A stretch of 64,000 bases of DNA, taken from contig NZ_BPPB01000007.1 of assembly GCF_019972835.1 (NCBI RefSeq), positions 1 through 64,000 on the forward strand, written 5' to 3'. A program made the position numbers and the translations under genes. Shown here piece by piece: positions 52,857 to 61,895 of the stretch. Each line of letters begins with the position of its first letter. Position 1 is the first letter of the stretch. The DNA comes from Lactobacillus laiwuensis. GTDB lineage: Bacteria; Bacillota; Bacilli; Lactobacillales; Lactobacillaceae. A model generated the notes under the pieces. That model worked only from the letters and a program-made list of their open reading frames with translations. It searched no databases and was not told the DNA's origin.

Positions 52857-53387
52857 TTACAGTGATTGGTCCTCAAATTGTTCTTTGCCATCAAATTCTT
52901 TAGAGTGCTCCAATTCATCAAACTTTTGTTCATTATCACTTTCAATTGCTGCTAATTCTTCTACCCTTCTTTCATGACGACCGCCAATATATTTGGCTTC
53001 TAACCAATTTTTGACGATCATCTTGGCTAACTCTGGACCAACTACGCGAGAGCCGAAAGCTAATACATTTGTATTGTTATGCATTCGCGAGAGCTTAGCT
53101 GAATAGCAGTCACTGCATACGCAGGCACGAATACCTTTTACCTTGTTTGCTGCTAATGAAATGCCTACACCAGTGCCACAAATTACGATTCCCAGATCAT
53201 AATCCCCATTAGCAACGGCTTTACCAACCTTTTGACCGTAAATAGGGTAATCAGTTCGCTCATTACTCTTAGTCCCAAAATCATAAACTTCATAGCCCAA
53301 GCTTTTAACATATTCCATAATTGTAGGTTTCAGTTCCAAGCCGACATGATCTGATCCAAAAGCTATTTTTATTTTCTTTGCAACCAT
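52857..53387 (-). CDS. rpiB: RpiB/LacA/LacB-family sugar-phosphate isomerase
   Basis: A 176-residue isomerase: GSDHVGLELK start, catalytic Cys70 in VICGTGVGIS, and NVLAFGSRVVG. RpiB proteins are ~150 residues; the extra ~25 at the C-terminus are acidic. It interconverts ribose-5-P and ribulose-5-P or, as in AlsB/LacAB, aldo- and keto-hexose-6-phosphates. It sits 2 bp after an AlsE-like epimerase, the pairing seen in the D-allose pathway, so an allose-6-P/allulose-6-P role is plausible. Confidence 0.88.
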   Translation of the reverse strand: MVAKKIKIAFGSDHVGLELKPTIMEYVKSLGYEVYDFGTKSNERTDYPIYGQKVGKAVANGDYDLGIVICGTGVGISLAANKVKGIRACVCSDCYSAKLSRMHNNTNVLAFGSRVVGPELAKMIVKNWLEAKYIGGRHERRVEELAAIESDNEQKFDELEHSKEFDGKEQFEDQSL

Positions 53388-53389
53388 TT

Positions 53390-54046
53390 TTACTGATTTT
53401 CCTTTCTGATTTGAGCAATTGTTTCCTGATAAGAAACTGGCTTGTTAAATAGTGCCGAAGTTCCGAGAATAAAATTATCAACGCCTTTTCTATGCAGTTG
53501 ATTAATTTTTTCTCGTGAAACTGCTCCGTCAATTCCTAGGACAAACTCATACTTTTCTTTTGCTGCAATAAACTGATCTAGCTTTGGCATTACAAAATCT
53601 TGAAACGGCTGTCCTGCAAATCCCGGATGAACAGTCATTACTAAAACATAATCTACATTAGGTAAAAGCTCCTGAACTGTCATAAAAGATGTACCAGTAT
53701 TTACTGCAATTCCAGCTTTTTTACCCAAAGCGTGAATATCATCAATTGTCCTCGCAGGTTGTTTTTCAGCATCTGGACAAAAATAAATAATGTCTGCTCC
53801 CAAATCACTAAAGAATTTAATGTAAGAACGAGGATTTTCAATCATCAAATGAGCATCCATAGGCTTTTTCGTCAAGGAACGGATTGTTTGATAATCTTCT
53901 GGTCCTAATGCAAAATTCGGAACATATCTACCATCCATTACATCCATGTGATACATATCGACTCCAGCGTTATTCAGCTTTTCAACTTCTTGTTTTAAAT
54001 CACTAAAATCTGCGCACATCATTGACGGGCTTAGTATTAAAGACAT
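53390..54046 (-). CDS. Ribulose-phosphate 3-epimerase family protein, AlsE-like
   Basis: About 218 residues from the ATG at 54046, which has AAGGAGG 6 nt upstream. The longer reading from 54079 would place its codons over the operator and is rejected. TIM-barrel motifs: LSPSMMCADF, MDVMDGRYVPN, DAHLMIENP, VMTVHPGFAGQPF and GTSALFN. PGFAGQPF and the Met-Cys start segment resemble D-allulose-6-phosphate 3-epimerase (AlsE) more than Rpe. It would convert allulose-6-P to fructose-6-P if so. Transcribed with rpiB. Confidence 0.82.
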   Translation of the reverse strand: MSLILSPSMMCADFSDLKQEVEKLNNAGVDMYHMDVMDGRYVPNFALGPEDYQTIRSLTKKPMDAHLMIENPRSYIKFFSDLGADIIYFCPDAEKQPARTIDDIHALGKKAGIAVNTGTSFMTVQELLPNVDYVLVMTVHPGFAGQPFQDFVMPKLDQFIAAKEKYEFVLGIDGAVSREKINQLHRKGVDNFILGTSALFNKPVSYQETIAQIRKENQ

Positions 54047-54060
54047 TTTCTCCTCCTTTT

Positions 54061-54130
54061 TGAGTAATCGTTTACTCAAATTAACATACTGCTATTATTG
54101 CACTTAATTTTTTATTTGTAAACGTTTTTC
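54061..54130 (-). promoter_or_regulatory. alsE-like/rpiB promoter with LacI operator and cre-like site
   Basis: On the minus strand TTTACA (54122-54117) and AATAAT (54099-54094) are 17 bp apart. TGAGTAATCGTTTACTCA (54061-54078) is a LacI-family operator with one mismatch to perfect symmetry, just downstream of the start point. TGTAAACGTTTTTC (54117-54130) is a near cre site over the -35. Confidence 0.75.
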
Positions 54131-54150
54131 TAAATAACAAGTTATAAATA

Positions 54151-54166
54151 TGAGCAATCGTTTAAC
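54151..54166 (+). promoter_or_regulatory. Second LacI-type operator half-site region
   Basis: TGAGCAATCGTTTAAC shares the TGAG-AATCGTTTA core with the operator at 54061. It lies upstream of the LacI gene, consistent with autoregulation or looping. Confidence 0.55.
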
Positions 54167-54230
54167 TATAAAAAGGATATTCATTTTTTATTTTAATGAT
54201 ATAATTAGGCAATAAATGAAGGAGTAGGTA

Positions 54231-55217
54231 ATGAAGCAATATTCAATTAAAGACATTGCAAAATTATGTAATGTTTCAACTGCAACAGTTTCACGGGTAA
54301 TTAATAATAATGGCAGGTTTTCTGAAAAAACCAGGCAAAGGGTTTTAGACGTTATTAAGCAAACTGGCTATAAAATCGATAACAATGCCCGTAGTTTGCG
54401 TACGAATATTACATTTACTATCGGAATCCTTGTTCCAGACATTAAAAATCCATTCTTTGCCGATTTGGTTCAAAAAATTGAAGAATTGCTGTTTACCAAA
54501 AACTATTCCACCATTATTTGTAATACTGATAAAAATGAACAAAAAGAAAAAGCATACTTACGTATGCTTGAAAACAAAAAGGTTGATGGCATTATCGTGA
54601 TTTCTGGGTCTTATCAACACGGTTTTAAATTTCAAAGTTCTCTAAAAGAAATTCCCTACATTTGTATTGACCGCGAACCAGAAAATTTTCATAATACAGT
54701 TTTTATTTCTTCTAATCACTATCAAGGTGCCCTGGATGCAACTAATTATTTGTTTCAAAAAGGAGCAGAATCTCCTGTGGTCGTAGTCAAAAAGGTTAGT
54801 AGCTCAATTAAATCTAGAATTGACGGTTTTAAGGAAAGTTTGAAAAATCATTCTCTTAAATTCGTTAAGTCACGCCACGAACTGAAGTTGCAAAGTCAAT
54901 CTTCATTCGCCAAATTTTTGCAAAAAAATCCCAAAACTGACAGTTTATTTGCGGTCGATGACGGGATTGCAATGGAATTACTCAAATATCTTAAAAATCT
55001 TGGTTACCAAGTTCCACAACAAATTCAAGTTGTAGGTTTCGACGATGTACCTGCAGCTAACATAATTACACCAAAGTTAACAACCATCCAGCAAAATACC
55101 AGAAAAATTGCTCAAACAGCAGTTACCAGCATAATGCATGCCATCAATAAGCAAAATGAAAAAGGAAGTCAATTTCTAATTCCAACTAAATTAATAATCA
55201 GAGAAACCACAAAATAG
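54231..55217 (+). CDS. LacI family transcriptional regulator
   Basis: A 328-residue repressor. HTH: SIKDIAKLCNVSTATVSRVINNNG; hinge: TGYKIDNNARSLR; periplasmic-binding-like sensor domain with GILVPDIKNPFFADL and the C-terminal VVGFDDVPAANIITP. GAAGGAG precedes the ATG, and TATAAT lies at 54200-54205. It faces away from the AlsE/RpiB genes and two matching operators lie between, so it very likely represses them with a sugar phosphate or sugar as inducer. Confidence 0.93.
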   Translation: MKQYSIKDIAKLCNVSTATVSRVINNNGRFSEKTRQRVLDVIKQTGYKIDNNARSLRTNITFTIGILVPDIKNPFFADLVQKIEELLFTKNYSTIICNTDKNEQKEKAYLRMLENKKVDGIIVISGSYQHGFKFQSSLKEIPYICIDREPENFHNTVFISSNHYQGALDATNYLFQKGAESPVVVVKKVSSSIKSRIDGFKESLKNHSLKFVKSRHELKLQSQSSFAKFLQKNPKTDSLFAVDDGIAMELLKYLKNLGYQVPQQIQVVGFDDVPAANIITPKLTTIQQNTRKIAQTAVTSIMHAINKQNEKGSQFLIPTKLIIRETTK

Positions 55218-55241
55218 CTAAGTAAAAACTTAGCTATTTTT
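55212..55241. terminator. Bidirectional terminator between lacI-type and kinase genes
   Basis: AAATAGCTAAGT-AAAA-ACTTAGCTATTT with T run. It overlaps the LacI-type stop codon. Confidence 0.9.
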
Positions 55242-55243
55242 GT

Positions 55244-56692
55244 TTAAAGACGTTGCTTTATTTTGTTGTTATATATCTCTTGATATAACTTTAGCATTTT
55301 ATTTAAATACTGTTTTTTTGATTTTTCCTGAGTAGGGAAATATTTAATTACGGTATTATGTAAATTATCATGCATTGCAATCGTATATGCGCCTTCAGAT
55401 ACCACTTGTTCTGCATCTATACACTCTACCCTTAATTCTAGTATGTCAGCTTTGAGTTGTGACCAAATTGGATCTTTTACTGCTGGACCAATTACTTTTA
55501 TTGCTGTATAGTCCTTTGATTTAAACATCGACTCATATGCAATATAAAACTCAAACGTTAAACCGAGAAATAAACCAAAGGTTAACTCATTTAATGTTGT
55601 CTGTCTTGTTAGACCATATATCATGCCCTTACTGTCTGGCATTTTATTTGGTGCTCCACTACCGTTAAAATGGGGAAAGAATAAGACTTGAGAATCAAAA
55701 AGCGAATGATCGTTATATTCATCTAAAACTTGATTCATTGTTAAAGAAAACTTTTCTTCACTAATTTTGAAAGCATTCATAAACCAAGCAATAGTTGAAC
55801 CAGCCGAAGGCATGGCAGTAAACCTGGTATAAAGTTGGCTATTTGTATAAATTCCGTTTGCCAGGCCATTTTTCTGTGCCTCTTTTGCAACATCTGGCTG
55901 ATTGACGAGAGTCATAATAGCCTCAGTAGTTCCTGTTGAGTCAAACAGCTCTGAATTTTGCAAATTAATTCCTGTTGCTCCACACATATGGTCATGACCG
56001 CCAATTACTACCTGGCAATTTTCATTGAATAAGTTTGCAATTTTTCCGCAAACTTTCCCCAGATTAGTACCTGACTGAAAGACTTGAGGAAAAGTGACAT
56101 TTTTTATTTTAAAAATATCTTTTATTCTTTCAGACCACTTTCTCTTTTTAATATCAAAGCAAAGCGTCCGACTGGCAATTGTATTTTCAGTAGCCAAATT
56201 CCCAGTTAATTTAAAAACTAAATAATCAGGAATACACAACCACATAAATTTATCTTTTGGCTCTTTAACGGTTTCATCATATCTAAGTAACCATGCGATT
56301 TTACAAGCAGAATAATGTGCATTTAAAGGTAATCCCGTAATTTGATAAATTTCATCCCTTTCGGCCTGAGGAATCTGGTCAACAATTAATTGTGCACGCT
56401 CATCATACCAAGCAATACATTGACTAACTTCTTCTTTTTTTTCATTTATTAATATGCCGGACTCTCCAACACTTGCTATTGCAATCTTCTCCACTTTATT
56501 TAGCTGAGACAAATTAAAAGTTTTTATTTTTGCAACAATTTCTGCCCACAACTTTTTTAAATCAAAGTTAGTGAAATTTCCCATTACTTTCTTCGGTGTA
56601 GGAAATGCTTTTAACTCAGGAATTCGGTCATGCCACAAAGTAACTTTAGTATTGGTTGTACCAACATCAATGGTTAGGCAATTATTGATCAA
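55244..56692 (-). CDS. FGGY family carbohydrate kinase
   Basis: About 482 residues. N-terminal phosphate loop DVGTTNTKVTLW, adenosine-site segment GATGINLQNSELFDSTGTTEA, and central CIAWYDERA. It phosphorylates a sugar or polyol (xylulokinase/gluconokinase/ribulokinase relatives). TTG starts at 56698 and 56692 are both possible; GAAG spacing favours 56692. It overlaps the end of the EIIC gene, so it is the last gene of the PTS operon. A kinase downstream of a PTS implies the imported sugar-P is either dephosphorylated or phosphorylated a second time, for example before aldol cleavage. Confidence 0.88.
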   Translation of the reverse strand: MINNCLTIDVGTTNTKVTLWHDRIPELKAFPTPKKVMGNFTNFDLKKLWAEIVAKIKTFNLSQLNKVEKIAIASVGESGILINEKKEEVSQCIAWYDERAQLIVDQIPQAERDEIYQITGLPLNAHYSACKIAWLLRYDETVKEPKDKFMWLCIPDYLVFKLTGNLATENTIASRTLCFDIKKRKWSERIKDIFKIKNVTFPQVFQSGTNLGKVCGKIANLFNENCQVVIGGHDHMCGATGINLQNSELFDSTGTTEAIMTLVNQPDVAKEAQKNGLANGIYTNSQLYTRFTAMPSAGSTIAWFMNAFKISEEKFSLTMNQVLDEYNDHSLFDSQVLFFPHFNGSGAPNKMPDSKGMIYGLTRQTTLNELTFGLFLGLTFEFYIAYESMFKSKDYTAIKVIGPAVKDPIWSQLKADILELRVECIDAEQVVSEGAYTIAMHDNLHNTVIKYFPTQEKSKKQYLNKMLKLYQEIYNNKIKQRL

Positions 56693-58043
56693 TATCAACT
56701 ACTTCTTTCTTCGTAGTGCGATATATCCACCAAACTAAAAGGCCAATTACCACAATTCCACCTATAGCAAAAGGATTAAGTTCAAAAATTTTCACTATCC
56801 AAAATCTAAGCGGATTACCACCATCTAAAAAGCTTGTAACTGTAGCGTGGGCAGCACCTTTATATGCTACAGTTCTAGCCATCTTTGTTATGACTGGAGC
56901 CATAGCACTTGCAATATAAAGATCACCTATTAAACACGGGATAGCAATAATTACAGCCCTGAAAATATTACCCTTGCAGGCTAAAACAATCATAGATGCA
57001 AAAACTGCTAAGTTAGCCAGATCAGCTAGAGGCAAAGTGCGATTGCCAGGCATGATAAATGCCAAAAGAATGGCAAGGGGCGTTAACAGTAAAGCTGTTG
57101 AAATTATGGAAGAATTACCGATAGCTACAGCTATATCCAGGCCAATAAAAAGATCTTTTCTATTTGGAAACCTCTTTGTTAAGAATGTTTGTACTGCTTG
57201 TGAAATTGGCATTAATCCTTCAAGCAAAACTCTAGTCATTCTTGGCAAGAGTAGCATTACTGCAGCTAAATTAACACCGATATTTAACAGCCCTTTAACA
57301 TCATAGCCAGCTAATAATCCTAATAAAACACCTAAAATTAAGCCAATCATCATAGGCTCACCGAAAATGCCAAACTTCTTTTGAATGGTTTTCGGATCAA
57401 TTTTAATATTCCTAACACCAGGGATCTTATCTATTAGCCAATTTCCTAACAGTCCTATCGGCCAAAAGGTAATCGAAGAAACTGTAGGCAAAGAAATGCC
57501 TTCTAAGCCAAAATATTTTTCACCCATTGGCGCTGCCCAGTCTGCCATTTTAAAAACTATTATAGTAATAACTGCAGCAGCTAGTAATCCTAAAATAAAA
57601 TTATTGGTTACATAGTAAACTAATGTACCCACAAGAGCAAAATGCCAGTAGTTCCACATATCTACGTCCACTGTCCTTGTTTTTCCTATTATCAACATTA
57701 CTATGTTGATAATTATAGTCATTGGAATTACAAACGGAGCAATTGGCAAACCCCAAGTAATTGCAGAAAGAGCTGGCCAACCAAGATCAGCAGCAGGAAG
57801 GTTAATCCCTGTATGCTTAACCATGGCTTGCGCTGCCGGTCCCACATTGTTGGTCAAAATACCAAAAATTGCAAAAATACCGACAAATCCTACTCCGACA
57901 GTCAAAGCAGCTTTGAATGCCTGTGAGACTTTCATTCTAAAGCATAAACCTACTATAAATAGGATGATGGGCAGCATTACAATAGCTCCCATACTTAAAA
58001 TGTATTGAACTATATTATTAATTTGTGAAGCCAAATTAACCAT
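56682..58043 (-). CDS. Galactitol-class PTS EIIC component
   Basis: A 453-residue membrane permease of the Gat family with about ten to twelve TM helices; conserved segments include NNVGPAAQAMVKHTGINL, GGNPLRFWIVKIF and the PMAPVITKMA-like region. It translocates the polyol or sugar for phosphorylation by EIIB. It is 10 bp downstream of EIIB. Family members transport galactitol, arabitol, ribitol, xylitol or ascorbate-like compounds. Confidence 0.92.
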   Translation of the reverse strand: MVNLASQINNIVQYILSMGAIVMLPIILFIVGLCFRMKVSQAFKAALTVGVGFVGIFAIFGILTNNVGPAAQAMVKHTGINLPAADLGWPALSAITWGLPIAPFVIPMTIIINIVMLIIGKTRTVDVDMWNYWHFALVGTLVYYVTNNFILGLLAAAVITIIVFKMADWAAPMGEKYFGLEGISLPTVSSITFWPIGLLGNWLIDKIPGVRNIKIDPKTIQKKFGIFGEPMMIGLILGVLLGLLAGYDVKGLLNIGVNLAAVMLLLPRMTRVLLEGLMPISQAVQTFLTKRFPNRKDLFIGLDIAVAIGNSSIISTALLLTPLAILLAFIMPGNRTLPLADLANLAVFASMIVLACKGNIFRAVIIAIPCLIGDLYIASAMAPVITKMARTVAYKGAAHATVTSFLDGGNPLRFWIVKIFELNPFAIGGIVVIGLLVWWIYRTTKKEVVDIDQ

Positions 58044-58053
58044 TTTTTGCCTC

Positions 58054-58347
58054 CTATTTTACGTAATCATAAATTTCTGCTAATGTTTTATCTGCTCCTA
58101 TACCTGTAATTAGAGATAATGCATGAACAACCGGAATATCCAAGTCAAATGGTACTTGTGTGGTAGCCACTATTAAATCAACGGTTTTAGGATCTGCAAC
58201 TTCTGGTAAAGAGGCAACGTTAGTTTGTGTATAAGTTACTTCCACTCCTTTATCTTTCAAGTATTCCAATGTTTTTTCAGTTGCCACAGTAGATGTGGCA
58301 ATACCTGTAGCGCATACAAAAAGAATATTCTTTTTCTTATTAGACAT
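58054..58347 (-). CDS. Galactitol-class PTS EIIB component
   Basis: A 97-residue protein with the P-loop Cys12 in FVCATGIATSTVA, which carries the phosphate to the sugar. It touches EIIA (shared base 58347) and precedes EIIC by 10 bp. Confidence 0.93.
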   Translation of the reverse strand: MSNKKKNILFVCATGIATSTVATEKTLEYLKDKGVEVTYTQTNVASLPEVADPKTVDLIVATTQVPFDLDIPVVHALSLITGIGADKTLAEIYDYVK

Positions 58348-58826
58348 TATTTTTCCTCCAAAATAACTTTATTTACTATTTTCAATATTTCATCTTTAGA
58401 ACTATTTCTGATTTTCACCAAACTTTCAGGGGCTTGAAATATTTTCATAAGCTTAGATAAAATATTTAATTGCTTATTCGATTTATCTAGAGCCAGCATA
58501 AAAACAATTTCAACCCCAATTTTTGTTTCATCACTTCCCATTACCACTTGCTCTATCGGAGACTTCAATATGCCAATTGCAATCGCATTGTGTTTTGTCC
58601 ATTTTGCATCGGTATGAGGTATTGACACACCAAAAGGATTAGTAGGCAACCCTGTCGGAAATTTTTGTTCTCGTAATATTACCTGCTGTGGATATTCAGG
58701 TTTTACCAGATCTTTTTTTATTAGAACTTTTGCCAAAGTATTAATCACATTGTCAAAATTGGTTTTTTCGTTAAAAGTGACTATTTGATCTTTTTCAAAC
58801 CTAATTTTATTGTCATTTACTGCCAT
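58347..58826 (-). CDS. Fructose/galactitol-class PTS EIIA component
   Basis: A 159-residue PTS_EIIA type-2 domain with phosphorylated His71 in GVSIPHTDAKW. It accepts phosphate from HPr and passes it to EIIB. It overlaps EIIB by one base and follows the aldolase by 12 bp. Confidence 0.92.
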   Translation of the reverse strand: MAVNDNKIRFEKDQIVTFNEKTNFDNVINTLAKVLIKKDLVKPEYPQQVILREQKFPTGLPTNPFGVSIPHTDAKWTKHNAIAIGILKSPIEQVVMGSDETKIGVEIVFMLALDKSNKQLNILSKLMKIFQAPESLVKIRNSSKDEILKIVNKVILEEK

Positions 58827-58838
58827 ATCTTAATTCCT

Positions 58839-59693
58839 TTAATAAACTTGAGCAGGAGATAGTTTGTTCATCACGTTAATTTTGTGATAAACCACTTCTT
58901 TAACTGCTTTTCTGGCATCTAAAGTGACATTCACCAAGTCAAAGCGATCATTGTCCTTTTCGTAGTCTTGGCCCATTGTTTGTATGTATGCTTTACGCAA
59001 ATCACTGGCAACATTAATTTTGACAACACCATAGTTAACCATTTGATTAATTTGCTCGTCAGGTATACCAGAAGCACCATGCAATACCAAAGGCACTTTA
59101 CAAACACTTTGAATTTCTTTTAGCAGGTCGAACTTGATATCAGGATCTAGGTTCAAACCATGGACATTGCCGACAGCAACAGCCAATAAATTGACACCTG
59201 TTCTTTCAACAAAATCAACTACCTGGTCTGGGTCGGTATACTTATGATCAGGACTTACGTAGTCATCCTCTTTACCGGCTATTGCCCCTAATTCAGCTTC
59301 AACAGGTACACCGTAACCTTGAGCAAATTCGACAGCCTGCCTAGTGTGAGCGACGTTTTCATCATATTCATATTGGGCATTATCTGTCATTACCGAACCA
59401 AATCCTGCCCTGCACGCATCAACCACATTTTGAAAATCTTTACCATGATCCAAATGTAAGGTAACAGGAGTTTCCATCTTATCAGCATATCTTTTAACCA
59501 TGTCAAAGATGTAGCCATAACCTGATAAAGGAATATTAGTTGGTGCTATCTGAATAAAAGCTGGAATTTTACTTTGCTCAACTGCATCCAATATGCCCAT
59601 TGTTGTGATTAAATCGGTGGTATTATAAGCACCGGCACAAACATGGCGCTCTTTGATAATTTCTAATAATTTAAAGCCATTAACTAGTGGCAT
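58839..59693 (-). CDS. Class II fructose/tagatose-bisphosphate aldolase
   Basis: A 284-residue Zn-dependent aldolase. Zn ligands lie in HLDHGKD, VHGLNLD and LHGASGI; the base region is GSVMTDNAQYEYDENVA. Resembles GatY/KbaY and FbaA. It cleaves a ketose-1,6-bisphosphate to DHAP and an aldehyde, which fits an operon where a PTS and an FGGY kinase supply two phosphates. Confidence 0.92.
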   Translation of the reverse strand: MPLVNGFKLLEIIKERHVCAGAYNTTDLITTMGILDAVEQSKIPAFIQIAPTNIPLSGYGYIFDMVKRYADKMETPVTLHLDHGKDFQNVVDACRAGFGSVMTDNAQYEYDENVAHTRQAVEFAQGYGVPVEAELGAIAGKEDDYVSPDHKYTDPDQVVDFVERTGVNLLAVAVGNVHGLNLDPDIKFDLLKEIQSVCKVPLVLHGASGIPDEQINQMVNYGVVKINVASDLRKAYIQTMGQDYEKDNDRFDLVNVTLDARKAVKEVVYHKINVMNKLSPAQVY

Positions 59694-59758
59694 TGTTATT
59701 CCTCCAATACTTTTGATCTGGAATCCCTAAAAATCTTTATTAAAAGTGTTTTAAAAAC

Positions 59759-60133
59759 TCAAATTAAATGTTTATCGTTTAAAAATTTTTTCAAATGATT
59801 TGAACCAGTAATTGAATAATTAGGATTGATTATCAAAACAATGACTGTATCTATATAAAACATATGCTTTTCCTGCTTTGAAAAATATTCAATCTTTTCT
59901 TTAAGAGACAAATATACGATTCTGTTTTGACTTATTTTGGTATCGATTATATGAATAATCAGTCCATTTGAAGAAATAAGTCCTTCTCCCATTTCATCTC
60001 TTTTTCTAATATCCTTTAATATTTCTTTTTTGCTTAGACTGGACTCTATATTGTTTACAAAGCAGGTAATGTAATGGTACAGGTCTTCACTGTCTTTTAA
60101 TTGCACTGATAAATATTTCTCTTTAATATTCAA
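59759..60133 (-). CDS. EIIA-like domain split from the PTS operon regulator
   Basis: A 124-residue frame with the PTS_EIIA type-2 pattern: KKEILKDIRKRDEMGEGLIS and NGLIIHI where active EIIAs have an I-P-H; the His is displaced here. It starts with TTG in the +1 frame relative to the preceding regulator, overlapping it by 11 nt. MtlR/LicR-type activators normally end with an EIIA domain in the same chain, so this is its detached C-terminus. AAGGA 9 nt before the TTG could allow separate translation. Confidence 0.7.
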   Translation of the reverse strand: MNIKEKYLSVQLKDSEDLYHYITCFVNNIESSLSKKEILKDIRKRDEMGEGLISSNGLIIHIIDTKISQNRIVYLSLKEKIEYFSKQEKHMFYIDTVIVLIINPNYSITGSNHLKKFLNDKHLI

Positions 60134-61595
60134 AGCGTTTTTTCCTTACAATCTCATCAATTTTCTCTTGAACAATTTTCTGATCTTTTTTTGTGAATAA
60201 GGCACTGACAACTATATGCGGAACTTTAATTTTCTCAGAAACTTGCACAGTTGATATTAATAAATCAACGTCTTGGTAATTGACTTTGTTATCATTATTA
60301 GATGTGACCCCAACTATATCTATGTTAGGGAAAGCTTTTTTCACCTTAATTTGTAACAATTCGGAAGTTCCTATTCCAGTAGCACACATAATTACTACTT
60401 TTAATTTGTAAGAATTTTCCTCAAGGGCTTGTGCAAAATAAAGCGTGATATAACCAACCTCATTATCATCAATGCCCTTCAAGTTATACTTAAAAAATAT
60501 TTTTTGAGCATCTGTAAAAATAATATGATATAAATCGTGATACTCCATTTTGATTTGTTCTAACAAATTATTATTAACATGAATATGATTTTTCAATCTG
60601 TTAACAAGAGGTTGAACATGTTTTTCCAATCTTTCCTGAATAAAAGTAAAATCGTAGTTATAGTCTTTTGAAACTTTTGCAATTAGTTCTTTAGTTATTT
60701 TTATTACTAGACTAGATGCAGCAATATTCAAATCACTGCTTACAAACCTTGAGGAAGTTAAGTATTGAAATATATAATCCACTTCAACATTTGGTACTTT
60801 AATACTTAAATAGTTGCTAATATCCTTAATTACCTGTTCACTAATACGATATATTTCTGACTGATGTTCACCTGGACTTAATTTTTGCTTTCCCTTAACT
60901 AAATACTTTGTCCCATTTTTTCTTAAGCGGCAAATCAAAATATACAAGTGTGAAAATAAATTAACATTATATGGGTAAGGCAGTGTCATTTGTAACAGGT
61001 AATTAATTTTGTCAATCTCTTTCACAACAAAGCGGACATCATACTTTTCACTAAAGTCAGAGTTTAATGGTAATTGCTTTAGGTCTATTATTTCCTGGTC
61101 ATTAATCAGTTTTTTTAAAGCAATTCTGATATTTTCTTCTGGCCCGCAAACTTTTAGAAAATTATTCTTAGAAATCAATTTAATTTGATACCTATCAAGA
61201 TTTTTTTTAATTATCTGCTTGTCATTATGACGGACATTCGAACTTACGTAATACTGAGCAAATATCTCACTTTCCTCTAACGGTTGCGGAGAATTTAGCA
61301 AAAGTTTTTTCATAATTCTGTTTCTCCTTTCAACCGGAGAAATATTTACCAATGAATCTTTACCTAATTTCTGGTGCTCAGATGGCTGAATATAAAATTT
61401 GTAGTTAAGCTTAAAGCCCCTTCCCCTTTGAGACATAATTACAGAAGATCCCGTACTCTTATTTATATAAGCAACTAACCTGTAAACAGTTTTTTCAGAA
61501 ACAAATAAAACTTGCGCTATTTCTTTAGCGGTTACATATCCATTACTATTTAAAAGAAAACCGATTAACTCATGAACTCTATCTGAATTTTCCAT
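60123..61595 (-). CDS. BglG/MtlR-type PTS-regulated transcriptional activator, split
   Basis: About 490 residues from ATG 61595 (MENSDRVHEL), behind GGGGG. HTH_11/Mga-like DNA-binding domain (~1-60; TAKEIAQVLFVSEKTVYRL), PRD domains (~190-390) and an EIIB-like domain (CATGIGTSELLQIKV). The chain stops right after EIIB at TAA 60123, and the EIIA domain continues in the +1 frame. An A6 tract (60143-60138) lies 13 nt before the stop, the probable indel site. It would activate the downstream aldolase-PTS-kinase operon when the PTS substrate is present. Confidence 0.85.
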   Translation of the reverse strand: MENSDRVHELIGFLLNSNGYVTAKEIAQVLFVSEKTVYRLVAYINKSTGSSVIMSQRGRGFKLNYKFYIQPSEHQKLGKDSLVNISPVERRNRIMKKLLLNSPQPLEESEIFAQYYVSSNVRHNDKQIIKKNLDRYQIKLISKNNFLKVCGPEENIRIALKKLINDQEIIDLKQLPLNSDFSEKYDVRFVVKEIDKINYLLQMTLPYPYNVNLFSHLYILICRLRKNGTKYLVKGKQKLSPGEHQSEIYRISEQVIKDISNYLSIKVPNVEVDYIFQYLTSSRFVSSDLNIAASSLVIKITKELIAKVSKDYNYDFTFIQERLEKHVQPLVNRLKNHIHVNNNLLEQIKMEYHDLYHIIFTDAQKIFFKYNLKGIDDNEVGYITLYFAQALEENSYKLKVVIMCATGIGTSELLQIKVKKAFPNIDIVGVTSNNDNKVNYQDVDLLISTVQVSEKIKVPHIVVSALFTKKDQKIVQEKIDEIVRKKRFEY

Positions 61596-61672
61596 AGTCA
61601 CCCCCAATTCCTGATTTTTAGAGATTCAATTATTATCTTATTAACTTTTACACCCTAGAAATTCCAACTTAT

Positions 61673-61707
61673 GTCCATAATAACGGACAACTTTAATAGC
61701 GCTTACA
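61673..61707 (-). promoter_or_regulatory. cre site and inverted repeat upstream of the gat-type regulator
   Basis: On the minus strand TGTAAGCGCTATTA (61707-61694) matches the cre consensus TGWAANCGNTNWCA at 13 of 14 positions. TGTCC-N8-GGACA (61673-61689) is a perfect inverted repeat that could bind the regulator. Confidence 0.7.
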
Positions 61708-61734
61708 AAAATGGCGGTTTCAGCAAGAGTGTAA

Positions 61735-61773
61735 GTAAAAAACAGACATTCCTTCAATTTAGAAATGTCTGTT
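61735..61773 (-). terminator. Terminator of the D-2-hydroxyacid dehydrogenase gene
   Basis: AACAGACATT (61741-61750) pairs with AATGTCTGTT (61764-61773), followed on minus by TTTTTT. Confidence 0.88.
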
Positions 61774-61895
61774 AGACTTTTGCTTTTATTTATAAGTTAG
61801 TTGCTCTGAAAATAAGTTTTAGAAGTTGAATATCTCTAAAAATCTATTCACGTATACTAAAATGATATTTACAACAAAACAATTTTTTGCTTTTT

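Noticed and set aside
54047-54079. Upstream start for the AlsE-like epimerase
   Set aside because: Its codons fall on the LacI operator, and a strong AAGGAGG precedes the ATG at 54046.
57703-58008. Plus-strand ORFs opposite the EIIC gene
   Set aside because: Antisense shadows of a membrane protein; the minus-strand EIIC is unambiguous.
60137-60143. AAAAAAC as a programmed -1 frameshift heptamer in the PTS regulator
   Set aside because: The zero frame is AAA AAA C, not A AAA AAC, and the downstream EIIA frame needs +1, not -1.
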